From Bacteroidales bacterium (GTDB lineage: Bacteria > Bacteroidota > Bacteroidia > Bacteroidales > UBA932), in contig JAFUGJ010000036.1 of the NCBI GenBank assembly GCA_017469425.1, forward strand, positions 1 through 64,000: 64,000 nt of DNA. The letters are read 5' to 3'. The translations under genes and the position numbers were made by a program. The notes under the pieces were generated by a model. That model searched no databases and had not been told where the DNA came from. It saw nothing but the letters and a program-made list of their open reading frames with translations. Shown piece after piece: positions 25,862 through 33,576 of this stretch; positions within the stretch are counted from its first letter, which is position 1; every line of letters begins with the position of its first letter.

Positions 25862-27328
25862 ATGAAAGATATGAGACGCATACACAACTATATTCTCGCT
25901 GCCGCAACAGTGCTGACCGTACTGATTACCGGTGCCTGCCGCAAGGAAAACCAGAAGGTTTCCATTCCGGAAGAAGAACGCACTTTTTACTATGTCAACC
26001 AATTCGCCTACAACATGATGTCCACCTATTATCTGTGGGCGGACGACATCAGGAAGGACCTGGAAAACTGGCGGACGAATGAAAACCCCATTGAAAAGGT
26101 AAGGCAGATAAGATACAAGGACGCATCCGGCAAGGACATAGACAAATGGACAATGGTTACCGATGACTACGAAGCCTTCAACGGAATGGTTACCGGCAAC
26201 ACCAAGTCGATGGGATTCGAATTCGCGCTGTACTACGCGAACGACAAGGCGAATGTGGTTGCCGTGGTGACATTCACCTACCCCGGGGGCCCCGCAGAAC
26301 AGGCCGGGCTGAAGCGGGGCGACACCATCATAGCAATTGACGGCAAGCTGATGACTCCGGACAATTATGCATCCATCCTGAACGGCTCTGTCTATGGCGA
26401 CGGCACATCCGTGTTCTCCTTTTCAGACAAAAGGGAGGTGACACTGACCGCCAGGCAGATGCAGTTGAATCCAATAAACTGCTACAAAATCCTGGACAAC
26501 GGCGGCATCAAGACCGGATACCTGCATTTCACTGCTTTCACCATGGAATGCTGCAGCGCTCTGGTCGATGTTTTCCGCGAATTCAAGCGGGAAGGCATTA
26601 AAGAACTGGTCCTGGACCTTCGCTACAACAGCGGAGGATACGCGCTGACCTCGGAACTGCTTGCTTCGATGATTGCCCCGGAGGAACAGGTAAAAGCCGG
26701 AAGCGTTTTCTCCCAGGACATTTACAACAGCACCCTCACCGAAGCATGGGGAACGGAAGCGACCCGTTTCTCCACCGATTTCAGTGTCGAAACTGAAGGA
26801 GGCACCCGGAAAATATCGACCCTCGGAGCGAACCCCTGCATAGAAAAATTGTATGTCTTAATGACCGGCTCCACCGCATCAGCTTCGGAAAGCACCATCT
26901 GCGGCCTGGCACCCTATATGCCCATTACCCTTGTGGGTGAACAGTCGTCGGGCAAATACTGCGGAGGCATAATCGTGGACGGGCCGACCTGGTATGGATG
27001 GGTAAAAGACGACCTTGACAAAGACGAGTATGCCAACGGCATCAAATACAGTTCCAACTGGGGCATCTATGTAATGCTGTCGAGGTATGCCGACAAGAAC
27101 GGCGAAACGCCCTGCATGCCGGACGGATACCGCCCCGACAAAGAATGCGCCGACGACCCCCTGGACGGCTTCCAACTCGGAGACCCCGGGGAAACGATGC
27201 TGTCCGCGATATTCAGCGGCAAGGCTCCGGCAAGGTCCGGCAGGAGACTGCATTCCGACTTTGAGAAAATGGAAAACCAGCCCGAACGCATGCCTCTTGC
27301 CATCCGCACTGACATTCCCTGCCGTTGA
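25862..27328 (+). CDS. S41-family peptidase lipoprotein
   Basis: A 488-residue C-terminal-processing-type serine protease. The lipoprotein signal ends LITGACRKE; the PDZ domain (about 105-205) shows the LKRGDTIIAIDGK signature; the protease core has LVLDLRYNSGG, the catalytic serine in TGSTASASEST and the lysine in EQSSGK. The ATG at 25862 (or 25871) gives the lipobox; the longer frame adds a non-signal extension. Such Bacteroides lipoproteins are periplasmic or surface proteases of uncertain target. The gene stands alone, divergent from the lipid kinase. Confidence 0.9.
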   Translation: MKDMRRIHNYILAAATVLTVLITGACRKENQKVSIPEEERTFYYVNQFAYNMMSTYYLWADDIRKDLENWRTNENPIEKVRQIRYKDASGKDIDKWTMVTDDYEAFNGMVTGNTKSMGFEFALYYANDKANVVAVVTFTYPGGPAEQAGLKRGDTIIAIDGKLMTPDNYASILNGSVYGDGTSVFSFSDKREVTLTARQMQLNPINCYKILDNGGIKTGYLHFTAFTMECCSALVDVFREFKREGIKELVLDLRYNSGGYALTSELLASMIAPEEQVKAGSVFSQDIYNSTLTEAWGTEATRFSTDFSVETEGGTRKISTLGANPCIEKLYVLMTGSTASASESTICGLAPYMPITLVGEQSSGKYCGGIIVDGPTWYGWVKDDLDKDEYANGIKYSSNWGIYVMLSRYADKNGETPCMPDGYRPDKECADDPLDGFQLGDPGETMLSAIFSGKAPARSGRRLHSDFEKMENQPERMPLAIRTDIPCR

Positions 27329-27386
27329 CGGTTTTTCGCGGAATTTGTCAACGCTGCCGCAAAATTTCAGATTGCATAATTGCAAA

Positions 27387-27408
27387 TAAATTTGGAAAAG
27401 TGGGGGGG
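27387..27408 (+). promoter_or_regulatory. Promoter and G-run leader of the BIG2/FISUMP-like lipoprotein gene
   Basis: The -7 box TAAATTTG (27387-27394) is followed by a run of seven G (27402-27408) at the expected transcription start. The ATG is at 27429. A homopolymer at +1 could change start choice or leader length. Confidence 0.5.
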
Positions 27409-27428
27409 TATGTATATTCGCGGTTGCC

Positions 27429-29174
27429 ATGAAAAAAATCATCAACCTCTCCATCTTGCTTGCAGTGATACTCACCCTTTCATCCTGCAACGCTTTCAAG
27501 GGCTGGTTCGGTAAGTCCGGACCGGACATCCTCATCACCGCCGGCACTCCCTACGCGAGTTCCTGCACCGTCTCCGACGACTATGTCATCTTCCGCGACC
27601 TCACCATGACCACCAAGGGCAAGGACGGCTACATCACCGGCTACACCATCGGCGTGCAGCTCTCCACGGACGCCTCCTTCCCGAAGGGCTCCACCATCGA
27701 GGCGGAGACCACCGACATCGCCTACCCGGAGAACTTCATCTCCTCCTCCGGCACCTACCGCGGCAGCGTGAAGGTCGAAGGGCTCACCAAGGGCACGAAG
27801 TACTCCTACCGCACCTACGCGCAGTACAAGGGCAAGACCGTCTACGGCAGCACCCAGGCGCTCACCACCTACACGAACCTCGCCACCTCCGTGAGCGTCG
27901 ACCGTGACAGGCTCGCGCTCCGCGTACGCCAGGGCGAGTACGTCTCCGTGAGCGTCTTCCCCGAGGACGCGCAGGACCGCAACGACCTCGTCTGGGAGAG
28001 CTCCGACGAGAGCGTCGCCGTGGTACGGTTCGGCTCCATCAACGCCGTGGGCGTAGGCTCCTGCACCGTCACCGTGTCCACCACCAAGGGGCACACCGCG
28101 AGCCTGCGCGTCGACGTGCGCAAGGTCGACGTCACCGGCATCGACTTCCCGAACGGGGCGGTCCACCTCGGCGTGGGCACCCTCGGACAGACGAGCGAGC
28201 TCGGCAGCGCGGACCTCTCCGGCGCCGCGCGCATACTCCCCGACAGCGCGTCGTTCCTCGGGGTGAAGTACTCCGTCGTAGACGAGGGCATCGCCAGGAT
28301 CGGCTCCGACGGCAAGCTCGTGGGAGTGAAGGAAGGGCATACCTACATCGAGTTCATGTCCGAAGACAACCCCTCGGTCGTCGGACGCTGCGACGTCTGC
28401 GTGCACGACCTGCGCGAGGATGAAGGACAGCACGTCGTGGACATGGGGCTCTCCGTCGACTGGGGAAGCGAATACCTTACTTACGACCATCCGGTCTACG
28501 GGCTTACGAAATACTTCGGATGGGGCTCCATAGAATTCTCCAATGAGATGGAAGAGTACGACAGTGAATACAATAAACCTATAATGGCAGAGTATGAAGC
28601 GCTCTACGCTTTAATTCAAGAAATGTATACGAAGGAGACTGGAAATCCCGTATACGATACTACGGAATTGTTTTACAAATATCAACACTGGTTATATGAC
28701 GAACATCCGGAATTAGTAGCACAGCTCGAGGCCGTTGAAGCGAAAGAATTTGACAGAAAAGACGGAGAATTTTATCACGACCTAACGAACTTCAAAACAT
28801 TGACCGACGAAAGCGACCAGGCTACGCTTGTTCTGGGAAAGCCCTGGAGGATTCCCGAAGCGGAAGAAATAGAGGAGCTTCTTTCTCTTGACAAAAAGGA
28901 TGTCAAGATTTCCGGGAAACAGCACAGGCTGTACTTTGGCAAAGCGCCGTCGTACGGAGTCATTGCAATAGATAAAACGGAAAATGAATGGTTGCCTTCA
29001 TATTTGTCAGTTTATGTAAGGACTCGGACGGTATTCGAAGAGCAGGGGATGAAGTATTCGCCGACATACAGCCTGATTACGGGAGCATGTGTAAACATAA
29101 CGGGAGAAACCTGGTACGACAATGTCGTGCCTACCGGACGTTTTGCACGAATGTTTCCCTGCAGGGAAAAATAA
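27429..29174 (+). CDS. BIG2-domain lipoprotein with C-terminal FISUMP-like (C-type-lectin-type) domain
   Basis: A 581-residue surface-type lipoprotein: signal and lipobox (TLSSCNAF), an FN3-like region (about 35-150), two BIG2 Ig-like domains (about 155-320; LVWESSDESVAVV, GSCTVTVST), then a domain starting VVDMGLSVDWGSEYL...YFGWG and continuing LGKPWRIPEAEEIEELL, which matches the FISUMP/DUF1566 layout. A helical insertion (about 385-460) separates the two parts. From about 27540 to 28465 nearly every codon ends in C or G; the rest is ordinary and A/T-richer, a sharp break at the start of the last domain. This suggests that the C-terminal domain was exchanged by recombination. Its ligand is unknown. 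Confidence 0.8.
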   Translation: MKKIINLSILLAVILTLSSCNAFKGWFGKSGPDILITAGTPYASSCTVSDDYVIFRDLTMTTKGKDGYITGYTIGVQLSTDASFPKGSTIEAETTDIAYPENFISSSGTYRGSVKVEGLTKGTKYSYRTYAQYKGKTVYGSTQALTTYTNLATSVSVDRDRLALRVRQGEYVSVSVFPEDAQDRNDLVWESSDESVAVVRFGSINAVGVGSCTVTVSTTKGHTASLRVDVRKVDVTGIDFPNGAVHLGVGTLGQTSELGSADLSGAARILPDSASFLGVKYSVVDEGIARIGSDGKLVGVKEGHTYIEFMSEDNPSVVGRCDVCVHDLREDEGQHVVDMGLSVDWGSEYLTYDHPVYGLTKYFGWGSIEFSNEMEEYDSEYNKPIMAEYEALYALIQEMYTKETGNPVYDTTELFYKYQHWLYDEHPELVAQLEAVEAKEFDRKDGEFYHDLTNFKTLTDESDQATLVLGKPWRIPEAEEIEELLSLDKKDVKISGKQHRLYFGKAPSYGVIAIDKTENEWLPSYLSVYVRTRTVFEEQGMKYSPTYSLITGACVNITGETWYDNVVPTGRFARMFPCREK

Positions 29175-29186
29175 TACTCAAAAGAA

Positions 29187-29221
29187 GAGGGTGACTAAAA
29201 AGAGTTTTTTTGGTCACTCTC
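29187..29221 (+). terminator. Hairpin after the BIG2/FISUMP-like gene
   Basis: A 9-bp stem (GAGGGTGAC / GTCACTCTC, one G-T pair) with an inner A/T stem and a short loop, 12 bp past the stop codon. The T tract is inside the hairpin rather than after it, so termination strength is uncertain. Confidence 0.5.
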
Positions 29222-29273
29222 ATTTATTTGTCCAATCTAAAACAACTTGACGACAAACCAAAACAGCAATAAC

Positions 29274-29399
29274 ATGAAACATTTCGACATCAATCCGCTC
29301 ATCGACGAGAAAATCGAGGGCTCCCGGGACTGCTCCTCCGGAGAAGTCTACAGGAAGAACATCCTCAGCAAGAAAGAAATCCTTTGCACCGCTGCGTGA
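29274..29399 (+). CDS. Short hypothetical ORF (41 codons)
   Basis: Encodes MKHFDINPLIDEK... ending ILCTAA. Not recognised. It follows the hairpin at 29187-29221 and precedes the DUF3791 gene by 45 bp. It may be a leader, a tiny gene or a remnant of a longer one; its G/C-ending codons differ from the AT-rich genes that follow. Confidence 0.3.
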   Translation: MKHFDINPLIDEKIEGSRDCSSGEVYRKNILSKKEILCTAA

Positions 29400-29444
29400 T
29401 ATTCGCAAAATATTTGTTAAACTTGCAAACAGAAAAAAAATACA

Positions 29445-29675
29445 ATGGCAGTTAAAAAAATAAACAGCACGAATGATAAGGTGCGCTTCGTCACGCTTTG
29501 CGTGATTACATACAGCGAACAAAAAAAGAAGAGTGTACAGTCAACCGCAGCGCTCTTTAACCGCTATGGAGTGACTGATTTTCTGTTTAAGTTTGCGGAG
29601 ACCGAAGGCGGGCTGACAATGTCCAACATCATAGAAGATATTGATATTTTCATCCGAAATCGTAAGAATGCCTGA
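29445..29675 (+). CDS. DUF3791 domain protein
   Basis: A 76-residue protein with the DUF3791 pattern: VRFVTLCVITYSEQKKKSV in the first half, then ALFNRYGVTDFLFKFAETEGGLTM and IIEDIDIFIRNR. DUF3791 genes commonly sit next to DUF3990 genes in Bacteroidota and Firmicutes, as here, where the next ORF starts inside its last codons (8-bp overlap). It could be the regulatory or antitoxin-like member of the module; that role is not proven. A near-consensus -7 box (AATATTTG) lies at 29409-29416. Confidence 0.75.
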   Translation: MAVKKINSTNDKVRFVTLCVITYSEQKKKSVQSTAALFNRYGVTDFLFKFAETEGGLTMSNIIEDIDIFIRNRKNA

Positions 29676-30212
29676 ACAAAAAACAAAAGACCTGAAACAC
29701 GGTTCGACGGAAATCGTAGCAAGTCCGTACCTGAAAAACTCCAGAAGATTTCTGGACTTCGGCCCCGGATTCTATACAACAAACAACGGGAAAATGGCGG
29801 AGAATTGGGCACGGATAAAAATGGAAATCAACAAAACCAACGTCGCCTATGTAAATTTTTACGAGCCTCCCGTTTCCCGCCTGAATTCAAAATAAAGCGC
29901 TTCGCTGCAATGAACGAAGAATGGCTTGATTTCATCGTGGCCAACAGAAACGACAAGAAGTTTCATCACGACTATGATATAGTTATCGGGCCGACTGCGG
30001 ATCTACATGTAATGCAAATCGTTACCGACTATGAACAAGGACTATGCAGTGAAGAAGAAACTCTGAAAAAACTTAAAACCAAACAAATCGGCACACAGAT
30101 TTCTTTTCATACAAAAAGAGCCACCGACGCGCTTAAATTCATACACGCGGTCAAGATAACCGACACACCTCCCGGAACAAAAAAAAGAAACAAAAATGGA
30201 ATCAAGCATTAA
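29668..30212 (+). pseudogene. DUF3990 (ADP-ribosyltransferase-like) gene with a -1 frameshift
   Basis: The first frame (ATG at 29668) has the family start KHGSTEIV, LDFGPGFYTT and NWARIK...YVNFYE, then stops at 29893-29895. The rest of the domain, FPPEFKIKRF, EWLDFIVANR, YDIVIGPTAD and a final TQISFHTKRATDALKFIH, continues in another frame to 30212. Joining them needs one added base in the CCTCCCG stretch near 29868-29876. DUF3990 is thought to be related to ADP-ribosyltransferases, so a modifying toxin is plausible. Either the gene is inactivated, or there is a sequencing error or programmed slippage. Confidence 0.75.
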
Positions 30213-30405
30213 AAGAACCATTCTTTTCATAACCGAAAAGGTCGTAAAGGAATATGGAGAACAATATAATATTCCGGCAGAAGAAGTTTTGAAAAAATTT
30301 TTATCCTCAAAAACTTTTGCATTGCTCAACAATGAAAAAACAATGATATGGGGACAAGGTTTCGTAACGATTTACAAAAGTTTCGAAAAAGAAATGTCGA
30401 GATAA
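30196..30405 (+). CDS. Second DUF3791-like small protein
   Basis: A 69-residue protein, IKRTILFITEKVVKEYGEQYNIPAEEVLKKF... followed by an NEKTMIWGQGFVTIYKSFEKE tail. The layout resembles the second small gene (DUF3791-like) often found downstream of DUF3990. It overlaps the DUF3990 end by 17 bp and completes a three-gene module. AT-rich compared with the neighbourhood. Function unknown; possibly a partner of the DUF3990 protein. Confidence 0.6.
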   Translation: MESSIKRTILFITEKVVKEYGEQYNIPAEEVLKKFLSSKTFALLNNEKTMIWGQGFVTIYKSFEKEMSR

Positions 30406-30451
30406 CAATCTCGCTCCACCCTCCTTCGTTTGGTCCGGACGACGCCGTACG

Positions 30452-30785
30452 TCAGTTCACGTCCATATACGAACGGTCGTAGCTGCTCATGAATGCGTTG
30501 AAATCGCTTTCGTCCCATGCCCGGTAGGGCCTGGTGGATACCGGCTGCTTGTCGACCACATAGTAGCCGACCTGGAATCTATGGTTTCCAGCTTCATTTT
30601 TATCCTGTAAAGCCTTTTTCAAATCCGCCTCTTCCATAGTTCGAGAAAAACCCTCCGACAAGGCCGTAGCTGCCGCTGTTGTAGTTATAGCGTATGCCCT
30701 TCGTCGCGGTGTCGGGTTGGTTCGCGAAGTCGATCTCCATCAGGGTGGAATCCCAGGAAGCCAGTCCGGTCGTGTAGGCGTCTAA
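30452..30785 (-). pseudogene. Relic of a G/C-rich coding sequence
   Basis: On the minus strand, a frame with LASWDSTLMEIDF, DTATKGIRYNYNSGSYG and GFFSNYGRGGF (about 30785-30640) continues, after a frame change near 30600-30640, into FQVGYYVVDKQPVSTRP and the end SSYDRSYMDVN (stop at 30454). No start codon or promoter is evident. Most codons end in C or G, like the first part of the lipoprotein at 27429, so it may be the tail of a related secreted protein. The family is not recognised. Confidence 0.5.
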
Positions 30786-30877
30786 AAACTTTAAAGAGTC
30801 CAGTGCTCCATTTTCTGTTCTATGATGCTTATTTTTAGCGGAATCTCGTTAATTCGAGCACATTCCGCTAATTATCG

Positions 30878-31128
30878 CTATATAAACAGTTGGTTAACGG
30901 TCACTTCCGATTGTATTGTATCGTAGTACATGTTATGCTTTACGCCGAAGGAGGAAACCATTGTAAGCATAACTGCGCTCTTGGTGCCGGTCTGATACTG
31001 AAAGACTTCGACCTTGTTTCCAAGTTCAATATTGTCCTTCTTCGTTATGGTGAACTCTCCAGAGGATCACTTCATTTCGCAGATATTGATAACTCCATCC
31101 CCGCGTTCAAGAATTTAGTAGGCGGACA
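30878..31128 (-). pseudogene. C-terminal relic of an AAA ATPase with PDDEXK nuclease-like domain
   Basis: The minus-strand frame reads ERGDGVINICEMK, then TGA in place of a codon, then SSGEFTITKKD, followed by EVFQYQTGTKSAVMLTMVSSFGVKHN and a final VNQLFI with stop at 30878-30880. This is the conserved end of the DUF234-associated AAA ATPases common in Bacteroidota; GDGVIN(I)CEMK carries the nuclease D...E-x-K pattern. The ATPase part is absent, so the gene is a dead fragment. Confidence 0.65.
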
Positions 31129-31176
31129 ATTTTTATAATTATTTGCGCACCTCAAAAATAAAAGCTATACTTGTAA

Positions 31177-31221
31177 TTAAGTGCAGAAAAATGTTAAGTA
31201 TATACACTTTTCCGCACTTAA
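31177..31221. repeat. Inverted repeat before an ATPase remnant
   Basis: TTAAGTGC (31177-31184) and GCACTTAA (31214-31221) are perfect arms, extended inward after a two-base mismatch by AAAA/TTTT. It lies 9 bp upstream of the ATG at 31231 and is probably the old promoter or operator of that gene. Confidence 0.6.
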
Positions 31222-31230
31222 CAATATATT

Positions 31231-31323
31231 ATGGAGATTAATAGAGACATTCTCGAAACCTTCCTCCGTTGGAAGGAATTGCCTCGTCGGAAGCCAATGC
31301 TACTGCAAGGTGTGAATGATTAA
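31231..31323 (+). pseudogene. N-terminal remnant of an AAA-family ATPase
   Basis: Thirty codons, starting MEINRDILETFLRWK and continuing RRKPMLLQG, match the start of the Bacteroidota ATPases whose next residues form the Walker A motif (RGARQVGKT). Here the frame ends VND-stop exactly where Walker A should begin. The remainder has been lost and replaced by the next gene. Confidence 0.6.
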
Positions 31324-31337
31324 GTATATTGAATGTA

Positions 31338-32063
31338 ATGAGAATCATCTGTAAAGGAATCCTATCACTCCTTTTTGTGCTATTATGGAGTAACCTGTCA
31401 GCACAAGGCAGCAACACTCATTATGTGGATGTAGTCTCGTGCGACAGCTTAACTGTCTACTATCCGAACTTCACCAGAATTGATTTAGCGACGGGTACAA
31501 TGCCTGCCAAAAGTGAAGATGGCGTTATCTTTTGCTGTGCGGGTTCTTTTACCGGGGAGAAGCTAAAAGATTTCAAGCACTCCAACATCGGGGGTGACCA
31601 CGTGTCGGCTGGGACTTTCTATAAAGGCTATAAGTGTGGGCCCTATAATGGAGTGTTCACATGGAGTAAGGCATCTGGATGGCGTTTTTTTAATTTCTCA
31701 TATGAGAATGCCATAACTCCTCTACAGAAAGCAGCAAAAGAAGGAGGTATGGGTTATTGCCAAACTATGCTTTTCAGCAATGGGAAGAGATTTGAAGGTT
31801 GTTTCAAACCGGAAACGGTCAACCGTTACAGGGCATTATGCCAGATAGGCAAACGGCTTTGCATTGTTGATTGTGCGAAGGCCTTGCCCTGGAGTCACTT
31901 CCTGGATGGATTGGAGAAACTTGGCGTCAAGAATGCCATATACTGTGATATGGGATACGGTTGGAACTATTCCTGGTACCGTCAGGATAATGGGAAGGTA
32001 AAGGAATTATTCTCGACACCGGGAAAGTATACTACCAATTGGATAACGTTCTATATCGACTAA
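31338..32063 (+). CDS. Uncharacterised secreted protein (phosphodiester glycosidase-like features)
   Basis: A 241-residue protein with a signal peptide (about 1-20, ending NLSAQG). Conserved-looking stretches are SEDGVIFCCAGSFTG, NIGGDHVSAGTFYKGYKCG, KEGGMGYCQTML and, at the end, NAIYCDMGYGWNYSWYR and TTNWITFY. The late CDMG.GWN segment in a position like the active site of NAGPA-type phosphodiester glycosidases is suggestive, but the family is not certain. The ATG at 31338 is used, since the frame opening at 31329 begins with TTG. A second unknown gene starts 4 bp after the stop, so they are likely co-transcribed. Confidence 0.7.
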   Translation: MRIICKGILSLLFVLLWSNLSAQGSNTHYVDVVSCDSLTVYYPNFTRIDLATGTMPAKSEDGVIFCCAGSFTGEKLKDFKHSNIGGDHVSAGTFYKGYKCGPYNGVFTWSKASGWRFFNFSYENAITPLQKAAKEGGMGYCQTMLFSNGKRFEGCFKPETVNRYRALCQIGKRLCIVDCAKALPWSHFLDGLEKLGVKNAIYCDMGYGWNYSWYRQDNGKVKELFSTPGKYTTNWITFYID

Positions 32064-32067
32064 ACCA

Positions 32068-32640
32068 ATGGCAGTTTGCAAATTAGCAGGAATGGATTCC
32101 GGGATGTGTGCGGTTGACATATCTCAGTTCCCCTTTGAGGGTTTAACGGCTGATGATTGGCTCCATTATGTCGAAGAAGAGATGCGGATGGCTTGGGGAA
32201 TTCATCAAGACGGGATTATTTTTATCCTTCCTGTTATGTTGGTCGTTCTGAATAAGAATGAATCTTTCAAAGCTTTGGCACCAAGATTCGATGTGCCTAA
32301 TCAGTGTTATCACTCTTATATGACGTGGGATATTATTGGAAGGGAACTTTTTTCTTCGTTTCACACGAAGTTTAATTGGAAACATCTGAAGCTAGAACCG
32401 AATTGCAAATCTTTAGCTCCTTCCTATGACATTATCTATAAGAGCAAACAGATGCCGGCCGACCCCGTATCATCTGATAATGACCTTTATATAAAGTGGT
32501 TCGGAAGTAATGTTTGTGAACAAGGCGGTATTATTTACGCAAGTCGAGATGTCTGGGAAGAAAGCAATTATGAGTTGGCCTTTCATGATAATCCTGATAC
32601 GTTCATAAAATACTGTCAAGAGTACCAAATCGCTCTCTAG
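32068..32640 (+). CDS. Hypothetical protein
   Basis: A 190-residue, probably cytoplasmic protein without a signal or membrane segment beyond one short hydrophobic stretch (IIFILPVMLVVLN). Notable parts: FPFEGLTADDWLHYVEEEM, WDIIGRELFSSF and a C-terminal IKWFGSNVCEQGGIIYASRDVWEES. No family recognised. It follows the secreted protein by 4 bp and overlaps the convergent NUDIX gene by 4 bp. The ordinary base composition and complete frame argue for a real gene. Confidence 0.6.
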   Translation: MAVCKLAGMDSGMCAVDISQFPFEGLTADDWLHYVEEEMRMAWGIHQDGIIFILPVMLVVLNKNESFKALAPRFDVPNQCYHSYMTWDIIGRELFSSFHTKFNWKHLKLEPNCKSLAPSYDIIYKSKQMPADPVSSDNDLYIKWFGSNVCEQGGIIYASRDVWEESNYELAFHDNPDTFIKYCQEYQIAL

Positions 32641-33437
32641 AACTCGTACTTATCTCCCTCCTCTTTCATTGCATCGTATTTCGCCTTGTTCAGACGGAAC
32701 AGGGAGGCAATACGGCCGGGACGTTTCTTGGGCTTAGGTGCAGCTTCTTCGAATGACATTGAGGCCATCATCATCGGCATCGGTGCTTCGCAGGCCTCGA
32801 TAGCGGGCTCTTCCTCTTTGGGAGCTTCCTCCAGGATGCCGGAAGCAAAGACTTTCCTCTGGAAATTGCGACGGTCAAATTTGGTGCCGAGAATAATTTC
32901 GTAGAGGCGCTGCAGGTCGGGGATGGTGAATTCATCGTCCAAGAGGTCAAAGCCGACTGGTTCAAAGTGAATATCGCGGCGGAGTCGCTGCATCGCAGCA
33001 TCGAAAATCTTCTGATGGTCAAAGGCGAGAACCGGTAACTTGTCGATGGTGAACCAAGCTGCCTCTTCGGCATCGTCGCCGCCAATAACCTCGGATGGCT
33101 TTATCAGCGCATAATAGGCAATGGTAATCACGCGCTCGCGCGGGTCACGGTCAACATCAGAGAACACACCAAGTTCACGAACAGCAGATGTTTCAAGAGA
33201 AGTTTCCTCCCAAAGCTCACGAAGAGCTCCTTCCTTTGCCGTCTCGTCCAGTTTCATAAAGCCACCGGGGAAGGCCCATTCGCCCTTGTATGGCTCGCCT
33301 CCGCGACGGACCAGAAGGACTTTCAAGGTCCAATCCTCGTAAGTGAATATAACGCAGTCTGTGGTGACTGCCATATGCTCATACTTGTACTGATAGGGGA
33401 ACTCCGCTCCCTTCACATATATATAATTCTTACCCAT
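32637..33437 (-). CDS. NUDIX hydrolase with NrtR-like C-terminal winged helix
   Basis: A 266-residue protein. The NUDIX box is complete (GGFMKLDETAKEGALRELWEET), within a domain (about 20-150) that typically binds ADP-ribose or related nucleotides. A C-terminal winged-helix region (about 160-215, RRNFQRKVFASGILEE...) resembles NrtR-type regulators, then a low-complexity insertion rich in Met, Ala and Glu (about 205-235) separates it from GRIASLFRLNKAKYD. It may therefore be a ligand-sensing repressor rather than only a hydrolase. The ATG at 33437 lies 8 nt after a consensus promoter. It is divergent from the VWA-DraG genes, whose control it may share. Confidence 0.85.
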   Translation of the reverse strand: MGKNYIYVKGAEFPYQYKYEHMAVTTDCVIFTYEDWTLKVLLVRRGGEPYKGEWAFPGGFMKLDETAKEGALRELWEETSLETSAVRELGVFSDVDRDPRERVITIAYYALIKPSEVIGGDDAEEAAWFTIDKLPVLAFDHQKIFDAAMQRLRRDIHFEPVGFDLLDDEFTIPDLQRLYEIILGTKFDRRNFQRKVFASGILEEAPKEEEPAIEACEAPMPMMMASMSFEEAAPKPKKRPGRIASLFRLNKAKYDAMKEEGDKYEF

Positions 33438-33445
33438 ATCGATAG

Positions 33446-33476
33446 CAAAGATAGGCCATTTTAGGCGAATTGCAAA
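33446..33476 (-). promoter_or_regulatory. Consensus promoter of the NUDIX gene
   Basis: Minus strand: -33 TTTG (33473-33476), 19-nt spacer, -7 TATCTTTG (33446-33453). Only 8 nt separate the box from the ATG at 33437. Confidence 0.75.
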
Positions 33477-33481
33477 ATTTT

Positions 33482-33549
33482 GTGTCAAAAATACACGAAA
33501 TGGTTGCGTAAGAAGTTTTTTGTTTGTAAATTTGCGTCACAGTGACACA
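33482..33549. promoter_or_regulatory. VWA promoter with candidate operators
   Basis: The -7 box TAAATTTG (33527-33534) has GTTG (33503-33506) 20 nt upstream. A palindrome GTCAC-A-GTGAC (33536-33546), extended by TG/CA, sits on the expected transcription start. GTGTCA (33482-33487) and its inverse TGACAC (33543-33548) flank the region, between the divergent NUDIX and VWA genes, as operator half-sites might. Confidence 0.5.
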
Positions 33550-33576
33550 TTTATAATATTTAAAACCCACAGAATC

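Noticed and set aside
27480..28490. A 336-codon open frame on the minus strand opposite the BIG2 lipoprotein
   Set aside because: It arises from the extreme C/G-ending codon use of the real gene; its product is a low-complexity Val/Asp/His/Gly/Ala string without a family, start signal or promoter.
30890..31138. An 82-codon plus-strand ORF
   Set aside because: The minus strand here reads as the conserved end of an AAA-PDDEXK ATPase; the plus-strand frame is its shadow.
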